Of a stretch of DNA of 45,024 nt, positions 26,001-34,919 are shown piece by piece. Position 1 is the first letter of the stretch. Each line of letters begins with the position of its first letter. The notes beneath the pieces were generated by a model. It was not told the origin of the DNA, made no database searches, and saw only the letters and a list, made by a program, of their open reading frames with translations. The stretch is from positions 1 to 45,024 of the forward strand of contig JAFECX010000168.1 of the NCBI GenBank assembly GCA_018241895.1, read 5' to 3'. This stretch comes from Pseudomonadota bacterium (GTDB taxonomy: Bacteria > Pseudomonadota > Gammaproteobacteria > Burkholderiales > Burkholderiaceae_C). Made by a program: the position numbers and the translations under genes.

Positions 26001-29000
26001 GCGCGCGCCGGCATACAGGCCGAGGCCGTAGCGCTGGCCCAGATCGCCGCCGAGCAGTTCGCGGTCGATCAGGCTTTCGGGCCCGGCGATCGGGTCCTGC
26101 TCGTAGTGCCCGACCAGGATCGGGTCGGTGACGAAGCGCAGGTCCATCGCCCTGACCGACACGTCGAGGCAGCGCCGCGCGCGCGGCGGCGTGCGCCGGC
26201 GCGACGAGGCGCCCACGAGCGCGTGTTCGACGCCGCGCGCGTCGACCACGACCGGCGCTCCCGCGTCGTACGTCACCGGCTGCGGCTGCTCGATGGCGCG
26301 CAGCGCCGGCGGCTGCGTCGACAGGCGCGTCGTCACGCCACCGGCGAGCAGATCGACCAGCGCCGCGAAATGCTCGCGCGAGGCCAGCAGGTCGCCGTGC
26401 GCGGCCGGCAGGTAGTAGAAGGAGCCGATGCCGCCGATGCGCCCGGAGGCCCAGGTCACGGTGCCGTCGCCGAGCGTGGTGCCGACCATCTTCGGGCGGC
26501 CGCCTTCGTCGCGCACGCCGCAAGGCGTGTTGCGCGCGATGCCGAACACATAGACGCTCTTGCCTTCGTAGGCGGCCGGCAGGCCGGGCGTGCCGCCGCG
26601 TTCATTGTCCTGCTGCCACAGCCAGCCGGCGGCCACGAGCGCCTCGCGCGCGGGCGTCGCGCAGCGTCCGTCGCCGAACCAGAAGTCGCGCACCTGGCCC
26701 TTGAAGCCGCTCCACGTGGCCGGGTCGAAGTAGTCGTGCACCTCGCCGCCGCCGGGCTGCGCCTGGAAGACGTCGCGAAAGCCGGTGCGCGGCAGCAATT
26801 GCAGCGCGCCGCGAAAGCCCGCCACGATGTCGAGCACCTGCTGCATGTCGTGCTTCAGGTCGAGGCACACCAGCTGGCGCAGCGTGTCGCCCTTGCCGAG
26901 CAGGTTCTCGACCATCGAATGCGCGCCCTGATGCGGCGTGCCGCACATGAGCAGGCGCGCACCGTCGCGCGCCATCAGCGCGTCCATCACGGCGCGGCGC
27001 CGGTAGATGCAGGCGCGCACCACGAGACCGCCCATGCTGTGCGCGAGCAGGCGGATCGGCTGCACAGTCTGCCGCATGAGGCGGTCGAGGAACTCGCCCA
27101 GCCGTTCGCCGAGCACGTCCAGCGGCTGGCGCCAGTCGTAGGAAAAGCGCTCGACGCGATGCGTCTTCGCGAGCTCGGCGCAGATCTCGCCGTACGACGA
27201 GGCGAACAGGTCGCGCGCCTCGACGCCGTCGCAGCCCCATTCGATCTTGGCCAGGCCGCCGGCGGCGATGTCGAGCGCTTCGAACCAGACGTGGTCGCTG
27301 CGGTGGGCCCACAGGTGCGACCCCATCACGCCGGGCAGCACGACCACGACCGGGCGGTCCGTGGCCAGCGCATCGCGCGTCGCCGCCGCGAGCGCGGCCT
27401 CGAAGTCCGCGGCCGAGGGCAGCGCGCGGAACGCATCGAGCCGCGCGACGTCGCCCGCCGTCAACCAGTCGCGCAGCGCGCTGCGGGTGTCGAAGTTGAC
27501 GAAGTAGCGGAAGTGCGAGACGTCGGCGCCGCGATCGAACAGCACGCGCGCCGCGGCCTGCGGCGCGATGCCGGCGAGCATCGCTTGGGTGTCGACCACC
27601 AGGTCGTTGTCGGCGTCGTCGAAGAACAGGAAGTCGGTGAGCAGCACGCCCAGGCGCTGCAGCAGGCTGCCGCCTTCGATGTCGCCGGCGATGACCGACA
27701 TGCCGATGCCCGCGCGCACCGGCGCGTCGCGCAGCAGGCGCGCCATCGGCGAGTCGGGCAGCATGGCCTCGATGCCGGGCACCAGATGCGCATTGGTGCG
27801 GTTCTTGGCGATGTCGACGACGACGCGCTTGAAGGCCGAGTAGTACGGGCTCGCGTAGAGGAACGGCACGGCGCCGATCAGGTTCAGCAGCGCCGAGAGG
27901 AACAGATCGAAGTTGCCGCTCGCAAGCCGGGTGCCGTTGGCCGGGCTCGCGGTGCGCACGTAGCGCTCGACGCACAGCCTGCGCTCGCGCAGCAGCGCCG
28001 CCAGCTCGCGCAGGCGCTGGCGCTGCTCGGCGTGCGCGCCATCGAGTTCTGCCTTGACGCGCGCCGCCTCTTCGGCCTGGGCGTCGCCCGTGCCGGCGTA
28101 GCGATAGGTGTAGGCGTCGACGAGCGCATCGAAATCGCCCAGGCACACCAGGTCGGCGACGAGGCCGCCGCGCGAATGCGACACCAGGCTCACGCGCGCG
28201 CCCGGCGGCAACGCGCGCACGAGCTCGATCGCGTTGTCGATCGGGCTTTCCGACAGCGTGCGGTGCTCGAACGCATAGATGCCGCCCGTGTACCGCTGCT
28301 CGAGCGTGCCCCACAGATCGCGCTCGCCGCTGCGCAGCTCGCCGAAGCTGCCCAGCGTGCTCGAGCCGGTGCCGTGCACGAAGACGAGCAGCGGATTGCG
28401 CTCGAGGTCGCGCGGCGGCTGCGCGACGAGGTCGACCGGCTCGAGATCCTCCTTGCGGCCCTCGGCGCCCGCCCAGCGGTACAGCCGCCCGGGCTCGCGC
28501 TCGAGCCGGTTCTCGATCGCCCACATCAAGGCCTTGGTGCCGAGCCAGCTCACCCCGAGCAAGGCGGCATTCGTGACGCCCAGTTCGGCAAGCTTGCTCG
28601 TCGCCTCGGTGACGATCGCATTGTCGGGCGTGGCGCCGACGACGACGGTGCAGACCTTGCGGATCAGGCCGCCCACGGCGTCGCCGAGCGGACCGCGCCG
28701 TGCCGCACCTTCGGCGCGCAGCCGCTCGATCAGGATCTGGCCATCGCTGCCGACCAACTCGGGATGGCTGAGCTGCAGCGCCTCGCGCAGGCGCTCGGCG
28801 TTCGCGACGAAGACGCCGCCGTCTTCCAGCTCGAGGACGATCACCTCGCCCGGGTCGAGCGCCTGCGCCGTCTCGGCGACGCCGTCTGCGCCGCCGCGCG
28901 CCGCCGGGCCGACGTCGAAGCTGCGCGTCGCAACCAGATAGCCGGGCGGCAGGAACGCATCGACGCCGGCACCGTCGCCGGCGCTGCGCACGGCGGGTTG

Positions 29001-29069
29001 CAGCAGCGCCGGCAGCTCGGCGCTGGCGCTCTGGCGCCCGGTGAGGACGAGCCTGATCGCTTCGGCCAT
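23055..29069 (-). CDS. Giant two-lipase plus CHAT-protease protein (2004 aa)
   Basis: Visible parts, in order. Residues 1-220: an N-terminal region I do not recognise. 225-530: an alpha/beta hydrolase with LLVFVHGTGSST and nucleophile motif SHSRGG (S299). 573-910: a second, LCAT/PGAP1-like hydrolase with VVVVLPGVMGSHLW, AHSMGGLVV (S678), GTPHQGAH, GDGTV (D868) and H891 as probable triad. 965-1205: unassigned. 1245-1590: a CHAT domain with RIVHISAHGVF (His1451) and VFLNCCHLG (Cys1495), the caspase-like dyad. 1605-2004: helical, TPR-like, with ERSALRGSAFKRKAG. The ATG at 29069 follows AAGGAG. No signal peptide is seen, so it is probably cytosolic. It follows a caspase-like gene by 114 bp. I infer an effector that cleaves lipids and proteins on activation; substrates and trigger are unknown. 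Confidence 0.9.
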   Translation of the reverse strand: MAEAIRLVLTGRQSASAELPALLQPAVRSAGDGAGVDAFLPPGYLVATRSFDVGPAARGGADGVAETAQALDPGEVIVLELEDGGVFVANAERLREALQLSHPELVGSDGQILIERLRAEGAARRGPLGDAVGGLIRKVCTVVVGATPDNAIVTEATSKLAELGVTNAALLGVSWLGTKALMWAIENRLEREPGRLYRWAGAEGRKEDLEPVDLVAQPPRDLERNPLLVFVHGTGSSTLGSFGELRSGERDLWGTLEQRYTGGIYAFEHRTLSESPIDNAIELVRALPPGARVSLVSHSRGGLVADLVCLGDFDALVDAYTYRYAGTGDAQAEEAARVKAELDGAHAEQRQRLRELAALLRERRLCVERYVRTASPANGTRLASGNFDLFLSALLNLIGAVPFLYASPYYSAFKRVVVDIAKNRTNAHLVPGIEAMLPDSPMARLLRDAPVRAGIGMSVIAGDIEGGSLLQRLGVLLTDFLFFDDADNDLVVDTQAMLAGIAPQAAARVLFDRGADVSHFRYFVNFDTRSALRDWLTAGDVARLDAFRALPSAADFEAALAAATRDALATDRPVVVVLPGVMGSHLWAHRSDHVWFEALDIAAGGLAKIEWGCDGVEARDLFASSYGEICAELAKTHRVERFSYDWRQPLDVLGERLGEFLDRLMRQTVQPIRLLAHSMGGLVVRACIYRRRAVMDALMARDGARLLMCGTPHQGAHSMVENLLGKGDTLRQLVCLDLKHDMQQVLDIVAGFRGALQLLPRTGFRDVFQAQPGGGEVHDYFDPATWSGFKGQVRDFWFGDGRCATPAREALVAAGWLWQQDNERGGTPGLPAAYEGKSVYVFGIARNTPCGVRDEGGRPKMVGTTLGDGTVTWASGRIGGIGSFYYLPAAHGDLLASREHFAALVDLLAGGVTTRLSTQPPALRAIEQPQPVTYDAGAPVVVDARGVEHALVGASSRRRTPPRARRCLDVSVRAMDLRFVTDPILVGHYEQDPIAGPESLIDRELLGGDLGQRYGLGLYAGARGSALVVLRAGNGAAAVRAAVRGAVVCGLGPYDGALGMGDLTEAVRTGAMRYLMQITDVLGRSEREVGLCALLLGYNSSANLSVAASVEALVRGVVEANQRFREATRLDIRIRRVEIVELYQDTAIAAVYALRQLDARLGALAARLGTALVVRGELEQGEGMRRRLFDDRNLGYWPRLIVTDADRRDDAPARAGEMPRNCPEDGGAEGGVPGAPGTPAEPPTRIADRLRFLYLGQRARAESIVLQRQPGLVEQIVRQQIHVTAWQEDFGRMLFQLMVPHDFKEAARQLDRIVLVVDSYTANLPWELMLADDAERDGGDGKPLAVRTPVVRQLATSRYRGQVRQGLVRQALVVGNPSVEGFEQRFVAPGAAPLQAPPSLTGAEAEARAVARVLEGVGYGVEREIGSERRAIDVMAALYRRPYRIVHISAHGVFNLRHCDGRPRSGVVLSDGLLITAAEIDAMPSVPELVFLNCCHLGQIAVGRDGNKLAASLARELIDIGVRCVVAAGWAVNDANASLFGRTFYEALLLQRLPFGEAVFRARRAVWEQDPSDITWGAFQAYGDAGWRAEARIDGAAGADGAPYVSPDELLDDLARLRADLARRAQRLGERERRTLVRALEDKLNKRCPAGWLELGPVHSALGATWADLGLFARARRAYLEAVRAGDKAGGVPMRDVEQLINVEARLGEQRAEVEATAEMGREVERGVGGEGGATGSRTAESPLELIDLALTRLDRLEGMVGAGCAAQAAPLNVERSALRGSAFKRKAGVHARQALRAAEPPALVRGAVQAMREALAASARAYAAAAGTPGAARFDPYLALNRLALEASNADAVETTAASDSAALELARQCRQRAQDDFARQPDAWNATMPADALLVAHLLDGRLGRDDEAGHAAFDAVQRAYDEALRCYPLTPVQIDSLVTQLELLSRFFDARHLDGGLAAHRLVADRLLELVQRIDPGRAPRGDRPADGTAVGGTPPATAAG

Positions 29070-29183
29070 GTCTGTGCTCCTTGCATCGTCTGGCGGCGCG
29101 CGGACACCGGCGTGCCTGCGCACCGGGCCCGCTCCCGCGCGCACTGCGGTTCGCGCCGGGCGCGCAGCGGCCGGGCGGGCGGA

Positions 29184-30035
29184 TCAGGTGAAGATCCTGC
29201 GCCGGCGCGCCACCGCGTCGCCGGCGATCTGCGGGCTCTGCGGGTACGAGGCCGACGGCAGGTATTGCGGCGTGATCGCGCGATGCCAGTCGGCGTAGCT
29301 GGCATTCGGCTTGTCCGCCTCGAGCGCCGCCAGCGCCTCGATCGCGTAGTGGGTGAACACACCGTTGGCACGCCCCTTGATCCGGGCGTCGTAGCTGAAG
29401 TTGTTGGGGCCCTCCTTGCAGCCGGCGAGCAGGAGGTCCCCGCTCTTGCGCGACAGCGCGCTCCTGAAGGCCGAGCCGCCCGTCGTCACCGCGACCCGCG
29501 CGAGCGGCTTGGCGCTCGCGCCGCGGGGCAGCCACTCCTCGGGCAGCCAGTTGCCCGGCGGCATGAAGCGCGGGCGCGGTGCGTCGCCGGCACCGGGGTC
29601 GGGCGCCGCGGCGCGCGTCACCGTGCCCGAGTGGCAGCTGTCCGAGATCAGCACCAGCCGCACGCCCGCCTTGCGCGCGCGCAGCAGATCGTGGATCTCG
29701 TCGTCGATCAGCGCCGCGCCGCCGGTCTGCAGGTCGTAGGGGCACAGCGCCTCGTCCAGGCCGTCGATCTCGTCGCCGTCGGTGTCCGGCACGTAGGTCC
29801 CGTGGCCCGAGTAGGTGATGACGACCACGTCGGTGCCGGCCGCCGCGCCGATGACCGACCTGAAGCCCTCGACCATCGCCGCCTTGGTCGCCTGGCTGTC
29901 GAGCAGCATCTTCACGTCGAAGCCGCGTGCCCGCAGCAGCGCGGCCCAGTCGTTGGCGTCGTTCACGCAGCCGGCCAGGTCCATGTGCGTGCCGGGGTAG
30001 TTGTTGATGCCGATGCACAGCGCATGCTTGCCCAT
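29184..30035 (-). CDS. Caspase-family (metacaspase-like, C14) protease
   Basis: This 283-residue protein is essentially one p20-like caspase domain. Opening GKHALCIGINNYPGTHMDLAGCVNDANDW is typical of bacterial metacaspases. The His is H78 in ITYSGHGTYVPDTDGDEIDG, with the acidic run that in relatives binds calcium, and the Cys is C134 in LISDSCHSGT. A Pro/Trp-rich insert (about 145-175) precedes SGDLLLAGCKEGPNNFSYD. There is no signal peptide, membrane segment or fused recognition domain. The ATG at 30035 has an excellent GGAGG; an upstream extension in frame is Cys/Ser-rich and not family-like. It is first in a two-gene unit with the lipase-CHAT giant. I infer that it processes or is processed by that partner. 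Confidence 0.92.
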   Translation of the reverse strand: MGKHALCIGINNYPGTHMDLAGCVNDANDWAALLRARGFDVKMLLDSQATKAAMVEGFRSVIGAAAGTDVVVITYSGHGTYVPDTDGDEIDGLDEALCPYDLQTGGAALIDDEIHDLLRARKAGVRLVLISDSCHSGTVTRAAAPDPGAGDAPRPRFMPPGNWLPEEWLPRGASAKPLARVAVTTGGSAFRSALSRKSGDLLLAGCKEGPNNFSYDARIKGRANGVFTHYAIEALAALEADKPNASYADWHRAITPQYLPSASYPQSPQIAGDAVARRRRIFT

Positions 30036-30070
30036 CTCGCTGCCTCCGCTTCGTCGGGGGTTGGCGCTGC

Positions 30071-30099
30071 AGTCTAGAACCGCGCACGATGCGCGACAA
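30071..30099 (-). promoter_or_regulatory. Candidate sigma-70 promoter of the caspase-CHAT unit, with dyad
   Basis: On the minus strand TTGTCG (30094-30099) and TAGACT (30071-30076) are spaced 17 bp, four of six consensus bases each. The spacer holds a perfect inverted repeat CGCGCA-CGA-TGCGCG (30081-30095), a possible operator. It would place the transcript start about 30 bp before the GGAGG-ATG of the caspase gene. Confidence 0.5.
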
Positions 30100-30350
30100 G
30101 CGAGCACCCACCAACGGGGGTCTGTGGCCCTGCCCAGCCGGCCGTGCCGTTACGACGCTTCGAGGTCCGGGGCAATCCCGAAGATGCAGCCACCGGCACC
30201 GCTTGCGCACGACGATGGGCCTGGGGCAACCGGCTGGCGGATCGGCATGAGGCGGTGGCCGAGTCGCCAGGCGGCGGCGCGTGGCCGCCGCAGGCCGCCG
30301 CCGGCCGCGCCTCGGGGCCTGCCGAGAGGAATCGCCCGACGCGCTCGGTG

Positions 30351-30396
30351 CGCCCCATGCGCCCCATGCGCCCCATGCGCCCCATGCGCCTATAGT
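30351..30396 (+). promoter_or_regulatory. 9-bp tandem array abutting a -10-like TATAGT before acoR
   Basis: Four perfect CGCCCCATG units (30351-30386) with partial units on both sides are followed at 30391-30396 by TATAGT. If that is the -10 of acoR, the -35 and spacer lie inside the array, so a change in copy number could change what lies upstream of the promoter. The acoR GTG is 34 bp downstream. Confidence 0.55.
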
Positions 30397-30430
30397 GCGA
30401 TGCTGTTCACCACCGCGCAGGAGACCCCCG

Positions 30431-32464
<2,034 letters not shown>

Positions 32465-32523
32465 TCGCTCGTCGCCGACGCGGCGCAGCGGCGCGCACCT
32501 GTTCGCTGCCTGCACCCGTGTAC

Positions 32524-32541
32524 GCGTGACATCTGTCACGC
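32524..32541. promoter_or_regulatory. Putative AcoR upstream activating site
   Basis: A perfect dyad, GCGTGACA-TC-TGTCACGC, is centred about 92 bp upstream of the -24 element of the sigma-54 promoter, a usual distance for an enhancer-binding protein. It lies 60 bp after the acoR stop. Confidence 0.7.
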
Positions 32542-32624
32542 AGACCGTGCGCCCATAGGCACCGCGGCGCCGGCGTCATGCGGGTAATCCCTCGCTTTCG
32601 CTTCCTGATTCAGGCGTTGGGCGC

Positions 32625-32640
32625 TGGCACGTGATTTGCA
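32625..32640 (+). promoter_or_regulatory. Sigma-54 promoter of the aco operon
   Basis: TGGCAC-N5-TTGCA matches the -24/-12 consensus exactly, with correct spacing. The acoX start lies 35 bp downstream. Confidence 0.9.
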
Positions 32641-32674
32641 CCACAGGAGGAACGAGACGACGCAAGGAAGTCCG

Positions 32675-33898
32675 ATGCGCAGCAGCGCACAACGCACGAT
32701 GAAGCCGGCGCCCGGCCCGGCCCGACCGCTCGAGCGGGCCGACGGCGCGAGCGTCGGCATCATCGCCAACCCGGTTTCGGCGCGCGACATCCGGCGCGTG
32801 GTCGCCAATGCGGCCAGCCTGCAGCTGGCTGAGCGCGTCAACATCGTCCTGCGCACGCTGGCCGCGCTGGGCGCCTGCGGCGTGCGCCACGTGCTGATGA
32901 TGCCCGACCGCGAAGGGCTCAGGCCCATGCTGCTGCGCCACCTGGCACGCGAGCGCGCATCGGCCGAGCGCGTCGCCGACTGGCCCGAGCTGGACTGGCT
33001 CGACATGCCGGTGACGGCGCGCGTGCACGACACGTTTCGCGCCGCGCGGCTGCTGCGCGAGGCCGGGGTGGCGGCCATCGTGGTGCTCGGCGGCGACGGC
33101 ACGCACCGGGCCGTGGTGCGCGAATGCGGCCAGGTGCCGATCGCCGGCCTGTCCACCGGCACCAACAACGCCTACCCGGAAATGCGCGAGGCGACCATGG
33201 CCGGCCTGGCGGTGGGCCTGTACGCCACAGGGCGCCTGCCGGCCGCCCAGGCGCTGGCCTTCAACAAACGGCTGGACGTGACCCTCAACCCCGATGCCGA
33301 CGCGGCACGCCACGACATCGCCCTGGTCGACGTGGCCATCGCGCGCGAGCACTACATCGGCGCCAAGGCGCTGTGGAAAGCCGATTCGCTGGCGGCGCTG
33401 TACCTGGCGTTCGCCGAACCCGAGGCCATCGGCCTGTCGGCGATCGGCGGGCTGCTGGCGCCGGTCGGACGCCGCGAGCCGGGCGGCCTGAACGTCGAGC
33501 TCGAGCCCACCGAAGGCGATCCGCAGATCGCCGCCGCGCCGCTGTTCGCGCTGCATGCGCCGATCGCCCCGGGCCTGCTGCGCCCGGTCCCGGTGCACGG
33601 CTGGCAGCGGCTGGCGGACGGCCAGGCCACGCGCGTGCGCCAGCGCGCCGGCGTCGTCGCCCTGGATGGCGAGCGCGAGATCACCTTCGGGCCCGACGAC
33701 GTGCTCACCGTGACGCTGCGCGAGCGCGCGTTCCGCTCGATCGACGTCACCGCGTGCCTGCGCTACGCCGCCGCCAACGGCCTGCTGCGCGACATCCACA
33801 CCCGCGCGCTGCCGGCGCCGCTCGCGCCGCTCGCGCCGGGCACTGCGTGCGCTTCGATTTCCCCCGCCCCGCCCACCCCATCGAGGAGATCTGCATGA
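32675..33898 (+). CDS. acoX: AcoX, ATP-NAD-kinase-like protein of the acetoin operon
   Basis: This 407-residue protein belongs to the AcoX family, related to ATP-NAD kinase/diacylglycerol kinase folds. It carries the nucleotide-binding GGDGTHR in IVVLGGDGTHRAVV, followed by PIAGLSTGTNNAYPE, and an opening VGIIANPVSARDIRR. Its precise role in acetoin breakdown has not been settled in the family, as far as I know. The ATG at 32675 follows AAGGAAG; another at 32699 is possible. It is the first gene behind the sigma-54 promoter. Its 3' end overlaps acoA by ATGA, and its last 25 residues (Pro/Ala/Ser-rich) seem to read through the acoA ribosome site. Confidence 0.93.
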   Translation: MRSSAQRTMKPAPGPARPLERADGASVGIIANPVSARDIRRVVANAASLQLAERVNIVLRTLAALGACGVRHVLMMPDREGLRPMLLRHLARERASAERVADWPELDWLDMPVTARVHDTFRAARLLREAGVAAIVVLGGDGTHRAVVRECGQVPIAGLSTGTNNAYPEMREATMAGLAVGLYATGRLPAAQALAFNKRLDVTLNPDADAARHDIALVDVAIAREHYIGAKALWKADSLAALYLAFAEPEAIGLSAIGGLLAPVGRREPGGLNVELEPTEGDPQIAAAPLFALHAPIAPGLLRPVPVHGWQRLADGQATRVRQRAGVVALDGEREITFGPDDVLTVTLRERAFRSIDVTACLRYAAANGLLRDIHTRALPAPLAPLAPGTACASISPAPPTPSRRSA

Positions 33899-34893
33899 GC
33901 AAGGCCAAGAGCCCATCGCGCGCGCTGCCCCTGGGCCGCGAGCAGTTGCTGGAGTGCTACCGCCAGATGCGCACCATCCGCGACTTCGAGGAGCGCCTGC
34001 ACGTGGACTTCTCGCGCGGCGACATCCCCGGCTTCGTGCACCTGTACGCCGGCCAGGAAGCGGCCGGGGTCGGCATCCTGCACCACCTGAACGACGGCGA
34101 CCGCATCGCCAGCACGCACCGCGGCCACGGCCACTGCATCGCCAAGGGCGTCGACGTGGTCGGCATGATGAAGGAGATCTACGGCAAGAGCGGCGGCTCG
34201 TGCAACGGCAAGGGCGGCTCGATGCACATCGCCGACCTGTCCAAGGGCATGCTGGGCGCCAACGGCATCCTCGGCGCCGGTGCGCCGCTGATCTGCGGCG
34301 CGGCGCTGGCCGCCAAGTTCCGCGGCAGGGGCGAGGTCGGCATCACCTTCTCGGGCGACGGCGCGTCCAACCAGGGCACCTTCCTCGAGAGCATGAACCT
34401 GGCCGCGGTGTGGAACCTGCCGATGCTCTTCGTCATCGAGAACAACGGCTACGCCGAGTCGACCTCGCGCGACTACGCCACCGCGGTCGACAGCTACGTC
34501 GATCGCGCCGCCGGCTTCGGCATCCCGGGCGTCACCGTCGACGGCACCGACTTCTTCGCCGTGCACGAAGCCGCCGGCGAGGTGATCCGGCGCGCGCGCG
34601 AAGGCGGCGGGCCGTCGCTGCTGGAATGCAAGATGGTGCGCTTTTACGGCCACTTCGAGGGCGACGCCCAGACCTACCGCGCCCCGGGCGAACTCGAGGA
34701 CATCCGCGCCAACAGCGACTGCCTGAAGATCTTCACGCAGCGCGTGACCGAAGCCGCAGTGCTGACCCAGGCCGAACTCGACGCCATCGACCGCGAGGTC
34801 GCGGCGCTGATCGAGCACGCCGTGCAGCAGGCGCGGGCTGCGCCCCTGCCGACGGCGGCCGACCTGACCACCGACGTCTACGTCAGCTACTGA
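33895..34893 (+). CDS. acoA: Acetoin dehydrogenase E1 alpha subunit
   Basis: This 332-residue thiamine-diphosphate E1 alpha subunit cleaves acetoin together with AcoB, passing acetyl to the lipoyl domain of AcoC and releasing acetaldehyde. Segments: MRTIRDFEERLHVDFSRGDI, STHRGHGHCIAKG, GGSCNGKGGSMHIADLSKGM and the ThDP/Mg motif ITFSGDGASNQGTFLESMN, ending with FVIENNGYAES (GDG...NN pattern). The ATG at 33895 overlaps the acoX stop and has GAGGAG before it. The gap to acoB is 26 bp. Confidence 0.96.
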   Translation: MSKAKSPSRALPLGREQLLECYRQMRTIRDFEERLHVDFSRGDIPGFVHLYAGQEAAGVGILHHLNDGDRIASTHRGHGHCIAKGVDVVGMMKEIYGKSGGSCNGKGGSMHIADLSKGMLGANGILGAGAPLICGAALAAKFRGRGEVGITFSGDGASNQGTFLESMNLAAVWNLPMLFVIENNGYAESTSRDYATAVDSYVDRAAGFGIPGVTVDGTDFFAVHEAAGEVIRRAREGGGPSLLECKMVRFYGHFEGDAQTYRAPGELEDIRANSDCLKIFTQRVTEAAVLTQAELDAIDREVAALIEHAVQQARAAPLPTAADLTTDVYVSY

Positions 34894-34919
34894 ACCCCCA
34901 CTGTCCAGGAGATCCACCC

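Larger units (their letters stand above)
30036..30430. other. 395-bp divergent intergenic region, caspase/acoR
   Basis: No gene is supported. It contains a promoter-like sequence for the caspase gene near its left end, a G/C-rich hairpin-prone segment around 30265-30305, a 9-bp tandem array at 30351-30386 and a TATAGT directly after it. The middle part (30110-30340) shows nothing I can name. Confidence 0.6.

Noticed and set aside
21624..30077. A continuous open frame of about 2800 codons on the plus strand
   Set aside because: It runs antisense to the CHAT and caspase genes and across the M20 and uraD-allC genes in another frame. The translation is Arg/Ala/His-rich without any domain, as expected from a shadow frame in GC-biased DNA.
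30144..30395. Short plus-strand frames in the caspase/acoR intergenic region
   Set aside because: They translate the 9-bp array (PMRPMRPMR) and hairpin sequence only.
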